DNA of 55,489 bases from positions 1 to 55,489 of the forward strand of contig CALUYU010000006.1 of NCBI GenBank assembly GCA_944325075.1, written 5' to 3'. Position numbers and translations under genes: made by a program. Each line of letters begins with the position of its first letter. The stretch's first letter is position 1. Below, one piece after another: positions 1-10,176 of this stretch. The DNA is from Candidatus Gastranaerophilales bacterium (GTDB taxonomy: Bacteria > Cyanobacteriota > Vampirovibrionia > Gastranaerophilales > Gastranaerophilaceae). Under the pieces are notes generated by a model, which was given only the letters and a program-made list of their open reading frames with translations, was not told the DNA's origin and did not search any database.

Positions 1-762
1 CAAATCGCATTTACCCTGGCAGAGGTCTTTTCTCCATACTACAACTCGCCTCGTAAGGTCGCGTTTACTCTTGCAGAAGTCCTAATAACCCTAGGCATAA
101 TCGGAGTTGTTGCTGCAATTACTTTGCCGGTATTAATGGCTAAATATAACAAAAGTGTTGTGGAAACAAAACTTAAAAAGTTTTATACTACTATGAATCA
201 GGCGATTCTTTTATCAGAAAACAAAAACGGAGATAAAAAATATTGGGTACAAACCTTTTCAGATGGGAACGGAAACACTGTAAATGATGATGGTGTAGAA
301 ATTGCATATACTAAAGAATCTTTAGAAAGTTTTTATAATACATATTTAAAAGATTTTCTAAATGTTACCCAAACGGAGATTGCAACAATTAAAAGCGAAA
401 ACAAACCCACCACATCATATCTTTTGTTATATTTCGCCGATGGAAGCGCTGCCGCAATGGGCTATGCAGGGTCAGATTATTTATACTGCACAACAGTAGA
501 ATATTTAAAGAATACCTACCTTAATCCAACCCAATCTATTAATCACAACAATGAGGGACGTGAATGTTTTACATTTGGATTTTATCCCAATGGTGCTAGC
601 GGAGCAAGAAATAAATACTTTAAGGGGAAAGGAGTCGAACCTTATCTCACTGCGACTTGGGATGGAACAAGAGAAGGATTAAAAAACAATGTAGGTAACT
701 ATGCAAAGTTAATTCAACTCAATGGCTGGAAAATTCCTGATGATTACCCGATAAAATTTTAG
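1..762 (+). CDS. Type IV prepilin-like protein, 5' end outside window
   Basis: The frame is open from base 1, so the start lies upstream of the window. The visible protein has a prepilin N-terminal signal (KVAFTLAEVLITLGII, then VVAAITLP), a prepilin-peptidase site followed by a hydrophobic helix that packs pilin or pseudopilin subunits. The residue before the cleavage-site Phe is Ala rather than the usual Gly. An unusual feature is a second AFTLAEV copy about 17 residues upstream (positions 7-27 and 61-81). The C-terminus ends in GWKIPDDYPIKF, a tail shared with the prepilins at 49549 and 54437. It could be a type II secretion pseudopilin or a minor pilin. The family call is secure; the role is not. 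The stop codon abuts that of the convergent L,D-transpeptidase gene. Confidence 0.85.
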   Translation, partial: QIAFTLAEVFSPYYNSPRKVAFTLAEVLITLGIIGVVAAITLPVLMAKYNKSVVETKLKKFYTTMNQAILLSENKNGDKKYWVQTFSDGNGNTVNDDGVEIAYTKESLESFYNTYLKDFLNVTQTEIATIKSENKPTTSYLLLYFADGSAAAMGYAGSDYLYCTTVEYLKNTYLNPTQSINHNNEGRECFTFGFYPNGASGARNKYFKGKGVEPYLTATWDGTREGLKNNVGNYAKLIQLNGWKIPDDYPIKF

Positions 763-1407
763 TTATTGCTGAATAAGAACGATATCACCGCGTTTAACCT
801 GCTTAGCTAACGTCCTGATAACATTATTATCCATTCTGATACATCCCAGAGAGGCATAATGCCCTATGCTTGAGGGGTCATTATTGCCGTGAATAAACTG
901 ACCGGTCATTGATCTTACGCCGGTTTTGGGATCCAGTTTATCCAGGATAATGATTTTAGGCCCGTAATCCCAAGGTTTTCTATGCCTTTTTGTAGAAGCC
1001 GGTGCTGATTTATATGGGAAAGTTTCAACGTGTGAAACAATACTAAGACATTCTTTTGTCGGAGTCGATTTTTTCCCGCTTGCGACAAGGTAAGCTGCAA
1101 CAGCTTTACCATCATCATTATATTTGTATAAAACATTTTTTGACAAAGAAACAACAATAGCAGCTTTCATTGGTTCACCTTTGACAATAACAGTAGGATC
1201 AGGAGCATCGAAAAGAATTGTGTCATTTGATGTTCCTGACGGAGGAATTGCTATTGTACTATGAAATTCATCCTGCTCAGGAGATTTAACTAAATTACCA
1301 TTGCCATTATCAGATTTAGGGGCCGCAACGGCAAGAATTGCCAGTGCCCCGGCCGCTGCCGTTACACCTATTTTTTTAGGAAGTACAAAGTTAGTAAATA
1401 TTTTCAT
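763..1407 (-). CDS. L,D-transpeptidase (YkuD domain)
   Basis: The 214-residue protein has an N-terminal membrane anchor or signal segment (residues about 10-30), a variable linker and a YkuD catalytic domain. The signature is visible as FIHG (His about 173), then HYASLGCIRM, where the Cys near residue 189 is the nucleophile. Enzymes of this family form 3-3 cross-links in peptidoglycan or attach proteins to it in the periplasm. Family knowledge gives the reaction; the intact HG...S-x-GC-x-R motif suggests an active enzyme. The gene is convergent with the prepilin gene with zero bases between stop codons. The ribosome-binding site is weak, so the start is moderately certain. Confidence 0.9.
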   Translation of the reverse strand: MKIFTNFVLPKKIGVTAAAGALAILAVAAPKSDNGNGNLVKSPEQDEFHSTIAIPPSGTSNDTILFDAPDPTVIVKGEPMKAAIVVSLSKNVLYKYNDDGKAVAAYLVASGKKSTPTKECLSIVSHVETFPYKSAPASTKRHRKPWDYGPKIIILDKLDPKTGVRSMTGQFIHGNNDPSSIGHYASLGCIRMDNNVIRTLAKQVKRGDIVLIQQ

Positions 1408-1461
1408 ACTATGTTTAAAATTCCAACAAAAATTTTTTTGCTAAAAAAGTTACAAAAGTTA

Positions 1462-2607
1462 TCATTCATTATCCGACAAATCATCAGGCAGTTCCGGAAG
1501 AGGCTTTTTAGGCGAAACACCAAGATTTTCTATTCGTTTTATTTGGTTCAAAATATTATCTTTTCCGTTTAACTTTTTCAGTGAAGCCTCAAGATTTTCT
1601 CTTATTTTAAGAAGTTCAGCCAATAAAGCATTAAATTTATCAAGCATATTAGAACATAATTTTGAAATCTCAAGCGCATTTTTATTTTGCCTGTCCACAA
1701 CATGAAAAGCATTAATAATTTTCAGAGCAGCAAGCAGAGTTGATGGAGAAACCGGCATAATCTTATTTTTCCAGGCCAGTTCCCAAAGTGCACAATCTTC
1801 GCAAAACATCAAAGAATAACAGCTTTCTATAGGAATAAACATTAAAACATAATCCGGAGATGAGTCTTCATTGGAGTAATCTTTTTTTGAAAGATTAGAG
1901 ATATGTGATTTTGTTGATTCAATAAAACTCTTCAAACAACTCTCCTTATCTTCCGCATTCAGTGCGTTAACGTAACCTTCCCAGGAGGAAATAGATGTTT
2001 TAGCATCGATATAAACACATCTTCCCTCCGGCAGAAAAACAGTTGCATCGGGTCTGCCCTCGGAAGATGATTTCTGAATTTTATATTCTTCATCCTTTCT
2101 AAGTCCGGAGGCCTCCAGAACCCTTTCAAGAACAATTTCACCCCAATGCCCCTGAGTTCTGTTGTCCGATTTTAAAACATTGACAAGCGCTGTTGTATCG
2201 TGTGAAATCTTATTTCCCGCCTCCAGAAAACTTTTAATATTTACGTCAAACTGTGTGAATTTTTCAGCCTCAACTTTAAAATTTTCCTCGTTACGACGTT
2301 CAAACGATTCAATCTTATCTTTAAAACGCTTAAAGAAATCTTCAAGTCTTTCTTTATTCTGGTCACTTAACGATTCAGAACTTTCTTTATACCGCTTAAA
2401 AAACTCGTCAAGTTTTTCATAATTTTGCGCGGAAAACGCGGCGGAATTTTCTTGTAAAAGCTTGTTAGCCGTATTTTCAAACTGCATTTTCATCTGCTCA
2501 AAAGCTTTGCTGTTAAACGAATCAGTTTTTTTATTGACAAAATAAGAAAGACCTAATACTGCAACGCCACCGAAAACAAACCCCGTTAAGAAAATAAAAA
2601 AATCCAT
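1462..2607 (-). CDS. rmuC: RmuC-family DNA recombination protein
   Basis: The 381-residue protein has an N-terminal membrane segment (residues about 3-24), a long charged coiled coil (about 35-130) and the RmuC nuclease-like domain. Key matches are WGEIVLERVLEASGL, the GRPDATVFLPEG stretch and YIDAKTS, the PD-(D/E)xK-like core of the family. RmuC limits inversions at short inverted repeats in E. coli; its biochemical action is not settled. A good AAGGAG ribosome-binding site precedes the ATG at 2607. The length is normal for the family, and the gene is transcribed away from the response regulator at 2877. Confidence 0.92.
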   Translation of the reverse strand: MDFFIFLTGFVFGGVAVLGLSYFVNKKTDSFNSKAFEQMKMQFENTANKLLQENSAAFSAQNYEKLDEFFKRYKESSESLSDQNKERLEDFFKRFKDKIESFERRNEENFKVEAEKFTQFDVNIKSFLEAGNKISHDTTALVNVLKSDNRTQGHWGEIVLERVLEASGLRKDEEYKIQKSSSEGRPDATVFLPEGRCVYIDAKTSISSWEGYVNALNAEDKESCLKSFIESTKSHISNLSKKDYSNEDSSPDYVLMFIPIESCYSLMFCEDCALWELAWKNKIMPVSPSTLLAALKIINAFHVVDRQNKNALEISKLCSNMLDKFNALLAELLKIRENLEASLKKLNGKDNILNQIKRIENLGVSPKKPLPELPDDLSDNE

Positions 2608-2876
2608 ACACTCTCCTTAATCTAAACAGATTATATCACGAATAAAAAAATAAACTAAACAGTTTAGCCTGAAAAATCAATCTAAAAAATCAACCATGCC
2701 CGAAAGCATGGTGGAGAGACAGATTTAGAGTTTTTATCAATCTAAAGATTTAAATCAATAATTCATGCTTTACAAACAAAAACATCAATCGGGGCATGGA
2801 TGTAAATATCCTCTCAAAACAGTAGTATATAAAGTGTAGAGGACAGTGATTTAATTTTAAAATATGAGGGGAAATT
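2608..2876. other. Divergent intergenic region, rmuC / response regulator
   Basis: This region carries the promoters of the two divergent genes, although I could not assign -35/-10 boxes firmly. It contains a CCATGC-loop-GCATGG hairpin (2694-2711), a CTAAAC-A-GTTTAG dyad and two copies of TCAATCTAAA (about 2677 and 2738) that could be regulator sites. Confidence 0.4.
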
Positions 2877-3575
2877 ATGAGAGAGTTCAAGAAAAAAGCA
2901 AGAATTTTGTTGGTAGATGACAATTCCGACCATCTTAGAGGAATTAAGGAGCTGATAACTTTAGAGACAAATTACGACATAGCAGGAACAACTACCAGTG
3001 CAAACATTGCAATTAACTTGGTAAAAAAATACCAGCCTGAATTAGTTATTATGGATATTAATCTTCCGGAAAAGGACGGGCTTCAGGCAATTCAGGAAAT
3101 TGAAAAACTTGAGCTTGATACAAAAATTTTGGTTTTAAGCGGGTATGACGATTCCGATTTAATCTTTAGAGCAATGAAGATTGGGGCAAAAGGCTATATA
3201 TTAAAAACAATGTCATCAGCCCAATTAGTTTATGCAATCGATGAGGTTCTGGCCGGAAAGGTATACCTTCCTTCAGCGCTTTCTTCAAGATTTTTTGAAT
3301 ATTTCCACCAATCATTCAAAGAAGAATCCGCAGCTATTCCGGAAGAAAACCTTCTTACATACCTTACATCAAGAGAAGAAGAAGTTCTTGAACTCCTCAC
3401 CCAGGGTAATAACTACAAGGGTATTGCCGGAAAATTGTTTATATCAGAAACTACTGTTAAGACACACGTAAATAACATTTTCCAAAAATTACAGGTAAAT
3501 GACAGAACTCAGGCAGTTCTTTACGCACTTAACAACGGTTTCGGGAAAAAAATCCGCGCAAAAATCTCTGCATAA
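2877..3575 (+). CDS. NarL/FixJ-type two-component response regulator
   Basis: The 232-residue protein has an N-terminal receiver domain (residues about 8-125) with the acidic pair D14-D15, the phospho-acceptor D60 in VIMDINLP, the switch Ser in LVLSGYDD and the conserved Lys in GYILKT. A C-terminal LuxR-type helix-turn-helix follows (about 160-225; LTSREEEVLELLTQG, then TVKTHVNNIFQKL). It should be a DNA-binding regulator activated by phosphorylation. A GAGGGGAAATT ribosome-binding site precedes the ATG. The histidine kinase gene lies 121 bases downstream beyond a terminator-like hairpin; the two are a plausible pair, but this is inferred from adjacency only. Confidence 0.95.
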   Translation: MREFKKKARILLVDDNSDHLRGIKELITLETNYDIAGTTTSANIAINLVKKYQPELVIMDINLPEKDGLQAIQEIEKLELDTKILVLSGYDDSDLIFRAMKIGAKGYILKTMSSAQLVYAIDEVLAGKVYLPSALSSRFFEYFHQSFKEESAAIPEENLLTYLTSREEEVLELLTQGNNYKGIAGKLFISETTVKTHVNNIFQKLQVNDRTQAVLYALNNGFGKKIRAKISA

Positions 3576-3628
3576 TTTCCAAATTTTAAATAATAAATTT
3601 AATAAAAATGAGATAGGGATATAGTTTT

Positions 3629-3667
3629 AAGGGTTTGGCTCGAAAAAATGCCAAACCTTTATTTTTG
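3629..3667 (+). terminator. Rho-independent terminator after response regulator
   Basis: The stem GGTTTGGC / GCCAAACC (3632-3639 and 3650-3657, extended by three A/U or G/U pairs) is followed by TTTATTTTTG. It lies between the response regulator and kinase genes, so the two may have partly separate transcription, or readthrough may set their ratio. Confidence 0.75.
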
Positions 3668-3696
3668 TTCAAACGTATTAAAAAAAAGGAGTTATA

Positions 3697-4365
3697 ATGC
3701 AGCCAGAAAAAGAATTAATACAGCAGCAGGCAAGATGCATTGCCCATGAAATAAGAAATCAAATTTCAATTTGTGATGTTTATTGTGAAGTTATCCGAAA
3801 AAATCTTATAAAAAATAATATAGAAAACCCCTCTATAGATAATGCTCTAAACTGCATACAAAAAGCGGCCCGGCTGATAAGCAATACACTTATAGACCTG
3901 AAATCACTTGATAATTTCAGCCCCCGTATGAGCTCTGCAAACGCACTTATTGATGAATGCGTACGGCTTTCATATGTTTATATTTATGAAAAAAATATAG
4001 AAATAATTACAGCTTTTGACCGGGATGTAAATATTTATGTTGATGAAAATAAATTTCAGGCTTGCATAATAAATATCCTGAAAAATGCCGTTGAAGCCAT
4101 TGATAAAAAAGGAATAATAAAAATTAAAACAAAAATAGACAATGACAAATTGAAAATTAGTATATCAAATAACGGAAAAGCAATTAGCGAAAAACAGCAA
4201 AAAGAAATATTTAACGATGGCTTTACAACTAAGAAAAAAGGCTCCGGTATAGGACTTTACCTCTGTAAGAAAAATCTGGAAGCCCAAAATGCCGAGTTGA
4301 GTCTTAAAGAATCAACAACAAAAAATACCGTATTTGAAATAGACATATCTTGTCATCAGCCGTAG
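3697..4365 (+). CDS. Short soluble histidine kinase without sensor domain
   Basis: The 222-residue protein consists only of a kinase core. It has an H box with His17 in CIAHEIRNQIS, an N box (IINILKNAVEAID) and a G box (FNDGFTTKKKGSGIGLYLCKK). No membrane segment and no PAS, GAF or HAMP domain is visible, so any signal must come through a partner protein or an upstream phosphorelay. Family knowledge predicts ATP-dependent autophosphorylation and transfer to a receiver Asp. The adjacent response regulator at 2877 is the obvious candidate partner. A clear AAAGGAG ribosome-binding site sits upstream. It is shorter than typical kinases because it lacks a sensory half, but the catalytic boxes look intact. 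Confidence 0.9.
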   Translation: MQPEKELIQQQARCIAHEIRNQISICDVYCEVIRKNLIKNNIENPSIDNALNCIQKAARLISNTLIDLKSLDNFSPRMSSANALIDECVRLSYVYIYEKNIEIITAFDRDVNIYVDENKFQACIINILKNAVEAIDKKGIIKIKTKIDNDKLKISISNNGKAISEKQQKEIFNDGFTTKKKGSGIGLYLCKKNLEAQNAELSLKESTTKNTVFEIDISCHQP

Positions 4366-4479
4366 GCCAAACATAAGAATATAAATTCCATATAAACACA
4401 AATTGAAATTCTCAACTGTTACAAACCTTTGCGAATAAAAACTTTTGTAGTATAATAAAATCTAAGTAAAGGGGACATT

Positions 4480-5940
4480 ATGGAATTTATAGAAAATAAG
4501 GAAGAAGAACAGAAACAGCTAAGCGGAATATTTAAAGATATAATAAAATATTCTCCGTCAAAAATTATAGGAACAATCGGAAATGCAATTATCATACCGA
4601 TATATACAAGTCTTCTGCCTCCTGAACAATATGGAATTTACTCTTTATCCATAGCCTTTCTTTCATTTTTGTGCATAATCTTTTCGGATTGGGTAGGCTT
4701 ATCAGGATTAAGATTTTTCAGACAGGCCCAGCTTGTAAATGATGTTTCAAAGTACTTGTCAGTATTGGTTTCTATTTTGACAATGAATATAATTACCATG
4801 TTTGTGCTGTGTCTGATATTCCAAAACTACTTTATATCGTTCTTTAAAATAAATCCTAAATATTTCTTTGCTGTTCTTTTTCTGATAATTCCGGTAGCAA
4901 TAAGAGCTTTATTGTTCCAAATTCTAAGAGCACAGTTAAAATCAATTTCATATACATTCTCAACAATATTAAACCAGTTCTTAACAATCGGTTTATCAAT
5001 ATTTTTTATTAAAGCGTTCCATATGGGCGCAATGGCGATGTTACTTGCAATGGGTGTATCAATATCATTAATCGATATTTTACTGATATACCAAAGTAAA
5101 ATACTCGTATTTTTCAGAAAGCCGCAATTACATTGGAGCGGCCTCTTGCCGATAATATTATACGGGGTTCCGATTGCAGCAACATCATTAAGCACATGGA
5201 TTATAAACCAGAGTAACAAATTTATAATGAATAATATAAGCGGATTCACTGACGTTGCGTATGTTGGTGTTGCATACGGCGCAACACTGCCTTTGTTGAT
5301 GACAATATTTTCAATAATAACAGTTGCAGCTGTCCCGCGTATAATAAGAATGTATGAGGCAAAAATTGATGTACGTCCGATTATCTCAAGATTTTCCGGA
5401 TATTACATGCTTGTTGCAATACCTGTTGTCGTCGTAATGGCACTTTATTCTCAGGAAATAGTAAGACTTCTTGCCAATGAAAAATTTTATCAGGCATACA
5501 GATTAATTCCGTATTTCGCATTCGGGACATTTTTTATGGGACTTACTGACTATACAACACTTCAGTACCATCTTGCTCAGAAAACTTATATCGAATTTAT
5601 TTTAAAATTACTTTCTGGAATTACAAATGTTGTTTTAACAATATCATTAATCCCTATATTTGGACTTGAAGGTGTCGGCATTGCAACATTATGTGCAAAC
5701 TTCTTATACTTCTTCTTAAGCTCGATAATAGTAATTCCGGAATTGGGAATACTGTTCCCATATAGACAGCTGTTGTGCATGTTCATAGCCTTTGTGCCAA
5801 TAAATATTTTATACAGATATCTTCTCCACCAAAGAAATGCCGTTCCGGATTTAATGCAGATGTGCGTATTGCTGCTCTTCTTCTATGGACTATATTTCTT
5901 TGTACATCAGCTTACGAAACCTGATAATGTAGATAAATAA
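4480..5940 (+). CDS. Polysaccharide/lipid-linked oligosaccharide flippase (Wzx-like)
   Basis: The 486-residue, very hydrophobic protein has about 12-14 predicted transmembrane helices and an N-terminal KYSPSKIIGTIGNAIIIPIYT segment typical of the Wzx/MurJ-like MOP superfamily. These proteins flip undecaprenol-linked sugars across the inner membrane. An AAAGGGGACATT ribosome-binding site precedes the ATG. No glycosyltransferase is adjacent; the GT-C cluster at 41345-47172 is more than 35 kb away, so the substrate cannot be inferred. A terminator-like hairpin follows at 5949. Confidence 0.88.
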   Translation: MEFIENKEEEQKQLSGIFKDIIKYSPSKIIGTIGNAIIIPIYTSLLPPEQYGIYSLSIAFLSFLCIIFSDWVGLSGLRFFRQAQLVNDVSKYLSVLVSILTMNIITMFVLCLIFQNYFISFFKINPKYFFAVLFLIIPVAIRALLFQILRAQLKSISYTFSTILNQFLTIGLSIFFIKAFHMGAMAMLLAMGVSISLIDILLIYQSKILVFFRKPQLHWSGLLPIILYGVPIAATSLSTWIINQSNKFIMNNISGFTDVAYVGVAYGATLPLLMTIFSIITVAAVPRIIRMYEAKIDVRPIISRFSGYYMLVAIPVVVVMALYSQEIVRLLANEKFYQAYRLIPYFAFGTFFMGLTDYTTLQYHLAQKTYIEFILKLLSGITNVVLTISLIPIFGLEGVGIATLCANFLYFFLSSIIVIPELGILFPYRQLLCMFIAFVPINILYRYLLHQRNAVPDLMQMCVLLLFFYGLYFFVHQLTKPDNVDK

Positions 5941-5948
5941 ATGAATAG

Positions 5949-5975
5949 AGCCGGATTTAAACATCCGGTTTTATA
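5949..5975 (+). terminator. Terminator after flippase gene
   Basis: The stem AGCCGGAT / ATCCGGTT (5949-5956 and 5963-5970, loop TTAAAC) is followed by TTATA. The U-run is short, so it is a moderate candidate. Confidence 0.6.
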
Positions 5976-6228
5976 CTTAATTGCAATAAAATTTAGTTTA
6001 TCAGGCAAAAAATTTTCTTCAGGGGTTTATATATAAAGCATGAAAATTGGCATGTAAATAAAAATTAATATTCAACAGATATACTATGGTAATCTGGCTA
6101 TGTGGGTGTTAAAATTCAAACGTAAGATGTGTGTAGTCTTTAAATTTATATTTATAGCATAACAATATAGCTGGATTAAATAATATCTAAATTATTTAAT
6201 ATAAATAAAAATTTTGAAAGGAAGTATG

Positions 6229-9200
6229 ATGACAAAACTTACATCCAGAAAAAGAAGAATAATTGTCTCAATATTATCATTCTCAATGATTGCCCAGCAG
6301 TCATTGTTACCGGTAATTGCCAGCACAATATCAGGAGCCGGCGGAATAACCGGAGATAGTGTTATAAATGGAGCAAACGGCAACCAAATATTTAATTTGG
6401 CTCCACAGGCACACAACGGGGATGTCGGTTTTAGAAATTATAATAACTTTAATTTGGATAAGGGAGATATTGCAAACCTTATATTTAATTACAGAGGCCA
6501 GGATATTGAGCATTTTGTAAACCTGGTTAATAACCAGATAAATATTAACGGTATAGTAAACTCAATGCGTGATGGAGGTTTCTATAACGGACATGCTGTG
6601 TTTGTATCTCCAAACGGAATGGTTATCGGAGCAAGCGGACTTCTTAATGTCGGCTCACTTACAGTTATGACTCCTAAACAGGAAGATTTTAATAAATTTA
6701 CAGGCAAAATGAATGAATATGCTCCAATTCTTGCAAACCCTGGGTCAGAAGAATATCAAAACTTAATTACAACCAGCATGGGGGCAGGCGATGTTACAAT
6801 AAACGGTCGTGTTCTTGCAAGAAATAACGTAAATATTGATGCCGGAAATATTTCATTAGCCTCAACCGGTAGAATTTTGACCGGAGTAAAGAGTGATCAG
6901 GCATTTACTCCGGAAGACAGCTATGTTAATGATCCGATGGATAACGGAGCCCCAATAAATGATTACACCGGGTTGCCAAACAGACGTTATAATATGCCGA
7001 ATATGGCAACAGACAGTTCTTACGCAGTTGCTGAAGCGCTATTTAATAATCTGGTAAACACGGATGTAAAAGACGGCGGGGCAATTAAAAGCGATAACGG
7101 AAATATTTCAATAACCGCGTATGGCAATAACGGCGGAATAAAAGCTGAACATGGAAGTATTATCAAAAACTTTGCAGCCGGAGACATAATGCTTAGTAAC
7201 AAGGGGGCTCAGGGAATAGGTCTTGCCGGAGAAATTCAAAACATAGACGGTAATACAGTAATTACCAATACAAACGGCGGAATAAATATTGATTCAACAG
7301 CAAGACTTTATGATAACCAGACTACACATATCCAAAATACAGGATCTGAAGGGATTAAAGTTGCCGGACTTGTAACATCAAAAGATATTAAAGTTGAAAA
7401 TGAAAATTCTGATGTTGTAATAGGAGACGCAAGTTCAAATAAAGAATACCTCACATCAGACGGCGGAGACGTAAATATTAGTATTAAAAACGGAAGTCTT
7501 TACAATGCAGGAGTTGCTAAAACATTAATAGCTGCCAAAAATGGCGGGAACTTAAATATCCATGTTGAAGACGGGACTATAGGTAAAGAAGTCGGGCCTT
7601 GCAAAGACGGCGTTTGTACAGGAATAGGGCCTGAAGCAAGAGATCTTACACAATCAATTAACGCAAATATTGACGGCACATATACAGCGGAAACAGTTAA
7701 AAACAATAAAACCGGTAATCTTGTTATAAATCTTGCGGCATTAGATTCTGACATGAACGTTAACCAGATAAAGGCTGACGGCAGAGTTATTCTTCTTGCA
7801 GATTCCTCTGTTAAGGGACAAACTCCTTACTCTATATTAAACGCCTCAAATAACAGTTCAAATGCAAATGTTGAAGGGAAAGGAATTTCACTGATTGCAA
7901 GCGGAAATATTGGCGACAAAGACAATAAACTTACTTTCAACCAAACAGAGGGTAAATTTAATTTAAACGGTTATAACTTTGATAAAGCCACATATACACC
8001 AAATGCAAAATATGGAATGGATGTACTTGCAATAGGCGATATTAATATAAAAGGTCTGGATGATAAGTATGATACCAATGTTTGTTCAATGATTTCAAGA
8101 ACCGGTGATATTAACGCTGAATTTTCCGGTAATACCTACATAAAAGAAACAACATCTGCCGGGAATATGGATATAATCACCCGCGGAGCTAAAATGTATA
8201 TTGAAAATCTTGGAACAGTACCAAATACTCCTCAGGATTACTATGGACCAAACGGAAGTATAACTCCAGATACACCAAATATTAAAGTTTTAGATATCAA
8301 TCCTAATACAAGAGTAAGCTCTCCGGTTGATTTGGACGGTTACCTTGGTTATGCAAATTCCGAACTAGTAATTAAAAATGCAACGGTTCAGGGAAAACCT
8401 GAAAAAACTCCGGCAATTAATATGACTGCTGACGAAATCGCAGCCGGCGGTTACCGTTTTCATATGGGGAAAGATCGCAATCCTGACGGTAAAACATATT
8501 ACGAACAAGATGATACAACAAATTCTATGATAAGTTCAGATGGTTCAACAGTATATATTCGGGCAAATGCAGTAAGGCCGGATGATGTTACGGCAATAGG
8601 CCGTGATGAACACGAAAGAAATTACTATGAAGGCGGAAGTATTCAGGAGAATAAACCTGATTATGAAGATGACGATGATGATCATCTGATTGTCCCTGAA
8701 GAAGATGATGCTGATGACGACTCTGACTCAGATGCTGATGCGGATTCAGATGCTGATGCGGATTCAGACGCTGACGCGGATTCAGACGCTGATGCGGATT
8801 CAGACGCTGACGCGGATTCAGACGCTGATGCGGATTCAGATGCGGATGCGGACTCAGATGCGGATGCGGATTCAGACGCTGATGCGGACTCAGATGCTGA
8901 TGCGGATGCAGATGCGGACGCTGACTCAGATGCGGATGCGGATGCAGATGCGGACGCTGACTCAGATGCGGATGCGGATGCAGATGCGGACGCTGACGCG
9001 GATGCAGACGCTGATGCGGACTCAGATGCGGATGCAGATTCGGACGCTGACTCAGATGCTGATGCGGATTCGGACTTAGATAATGACATTGACAGTGATA
9101 TTGATAGTGATGCTGACAGCGACGCCGATAATGATGCAGATAACGATACAGATGCTGATGGTGATACAGATTCCGATGCGGATGCGGATGCAGATTCGGA

Positions 9201-10086
9201 CGCTGACGCTGACGCGGATGCAGATGCTGACGCCGACACTGATGCTGACTCAGACTTAGATAATGACATTGACAATGATATTGATAGCGATGCGGATGGG
9301 GATTCGGATGCGGATGGAGATGCCGATGCAGACGGGGATGCTGACGCCGATGTTGACTCTGACGCCGATGTTGACTCTGACGCTGACGGAGATGCTGATG
9401 CGGATGCAGATGCAGATGCTGACGCGGACATGGATGCTGACGCAGATATAGACACTGACGCGGATGTGGATACTGACACAGATATTGATACTGATACAGA
9501 CGCTGATGTAGACACGGATACAGATATCGATACTGATACTGATACTGATGGTGACACAGATACTGATGTAGATATTGATTCTGATAATGATACTGATAAC
9601 GACAATGACCCAAATCCTGATCCTACACCTGATCCGGATCCTGCTCCTGACGAAAGGCCAACTCCGGGAGATAATAATAACAATCAAGTTTGGACAAGAG
9701 ATGAGGCTAACGCACGAACAATGATTGAAAGACGTGAAGTTGCAGAAGTTATACCTTCTATAGATAAACGTCAATATATTAGGTTTAATGCAAGTAATGA
9801 ACCGATTTCTCTTGACTCAAATGATAAAATTACATCAATTGTTGATATTTCAAGAGGCGGTATGGCTGTATCTCACAACAAACAGCTAAAAGTTGGAGAA
9901 ATAATTCCGGTAAGCTTTAACTATGGAGATATGAACGTATCAGCGGATGTTAAAGTTATATCAGCCTCAGACCGCAGGGCCGGAACTCAATTTATTAACC
10001 TCAACGAATCAACAGCAAATAAGTTATTATATATGAACTTATTGATGGAAGGCAATAAAAACAATATGACATCAAAAGTAAATTAA
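6229..10086 (+). CDS. LktA-like filamentous adhesin with Asp-rich repeat and C-terminal PilZ domain
   Basis: The start at 6229 fits the AAAGGA ribosome-binding site best; 6226 and a TTG at 6214 are alternatives. The 1285-residue protein starts with a Sec-type signal ([15 protein letters not shown], cleavage near VIAS). A filamentous-haemagglutinin-type secretion domain follows (about 30-150; the segment from NGNQIFNL through [20 protein letters not shown]), then a long beta-helix-like passenger. Residues about 825-1127 are almost only Asp with Ala, Ser, Thr, Gly and Asn (DADADS units). A Pro-rich linker follows and then a PilZ domain (about 1175-1280) with both c-di-GMP motifs, R1181-x3-R1185 and D1206-x-S-x-x-G. 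A secretion signal plus an intact PilZ is paradoxical, because c-di-GMP is cytoplasmic. Surface adhesion is inferred from the family; the PilZ role is unknown. A large hairpin terminator follows. Confidence 0.85.
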   Translation: MTKLTSRKRRIIVSILSFSMIAQQSLLPVIASTISGAGGITGDSVINGANGNQIFNLAPQAHNGDVGFRNYNNFNLDKGDIANLIFNYRGQDIEHFVNLVNNQININGIVNSMRDGGFYNGHAVFVSPNGMVIGASGLLNVGSLTVMTPKQEDFNKFTGKMNEYAPILANPGSEEYQNLITTSMGAGDVTINGRVLARNNVNIDAGNISLASTGRILTGVKSDQAFTPEDSYVNDPMDNGAPINDYTGLPNRRYNMPNMATDSSYAVAEALFNNLVNTDVKDGGAIKSDNGNISITAYGNNGGIKAEHGSIIKNFAAGDIMLSNKGAQGIGLAGEIQNIDGNTVITNTNGGINIDSTARLYDNQTTHIQNTGSEGIKVAGLVTSKDIKVENENSDVVIGDASSNKEYLTSDGGDVNISIKNGSLYNAGVAKTLIAAKNGGNLNIHVEDGTIGKEVGPCKDGVCTGIGPEARDLTQSINANIDGTYTAETVKNNKTGNLVINLAALDSDMNVNQIKADGRVILLADSSVKGQTPYSILNASNNSSNANVEGKGISLIASGNIGDKDNKLTFNQTEGKFNLNGYNFDKATYTPNAKYGMDVLAIGDINIKGLDDKYDTNVCSMISRTGDINAEFSGNTYIKETTSAGNMDIITRGAKMYIENLGTVPNTPQDYYGPNGSITPDTPNIKVLDINPNTRVSSPVDLDGYLGYANSELVIKNATVQGKPEKTPAINMTADEIAAGGYRFHMGKDRNPDGKTYYEQDDTTNSMISSDGSTVYIRANAVRPDDVTAIGRDEHERNYYEGGSIQENKPDYEDDDDDHLIVPEEDDADDDSDSDADADSDADADSDADADSDADADSDADADSDADADSDADADSDADADSDADADSDADADADADADSDADADADADADSDADADADADADADADADADSDADADSDADSDADADSDLDNDIDSDIDSDADSDADNDADNDTDADGDTDSDADADADSDADADADADADADTDADSDLDNDIDNDIDSDADGDSDADGDADADGDADADVDSDADVDSDADGDADADADADADADMDADADIDTDADVDTDTDIDTDTDADVDTDTDIDTDTDTDGDTDTDVDIDSDNDTDNDNDPNPDPTPDPDPAPDERPTPGDNNNNQVWTRDEANARTMIERREVAEVIPSIDKRQYIRFNASNEPISLDSNDKITSIVDISRGGMAVSHNKQLKVGEIIPVSFNYGDMNVSADVKVISASDRRAGTQFINLNESTANKLLYMNLLMEGNKNNMTSKVN
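8703..9608 (+). repeat. Coding tandem repeat, 6- and 18-bp units, Asp-rich
   Basis: Hexamers of the form GAY-GCN or GAY-TCN run for about 900 bp; at 8730-8910 they form an 18-bp higher-order unit encoding DADADS. All periods are multiples of three, so unit gain or loss keeps the frame. The repeat also creates long open frames on the opposite strand and in the other frames, which are not genes. The last third decays into DTD, DID and DVD variants. Confidence 0.95.
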
Positions 10087-10092
10087 AATAAT

Positions 10093-10176
10093 AAACCGGA
10101 ATTCCCAAACTTCTTGTCAAACTAAAATTGAGAAAAGTCTCAACGACAAAGTATAAAAAATTCCGGTTTTTATTTT
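10093..10176 (+). terminator. Large branched terminator of adhesin gene
   Basis: The outer stem AAACCGGAATT / AATTCCGGTTT (10093-10103 and 10159-10169) is followed by TTATTTTT. It encloses an inner perfect TTGAGA-loop-TCTCAA hairpin (10128-10143). Confidence 0.75.

Noticed and set aside
4827..5249. 140-residue minus-strand frame inside the flippase gene.
   Set aside because: Shadow of a hydrophobic coding sequence, with no ribosome-binding site and no recognisable domain.
8588..9683. Three long open frames on the minus strand and two on the plus strand across the Asp-rich repeat (His/Gln/Tyr-rich or Ser/Ala-rich products).
   Set aside because: A 6-bp coding repeat without stop codons in one frame is open in all frames. 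The products are pure low-complexity sequence without ribosome-binding sites.
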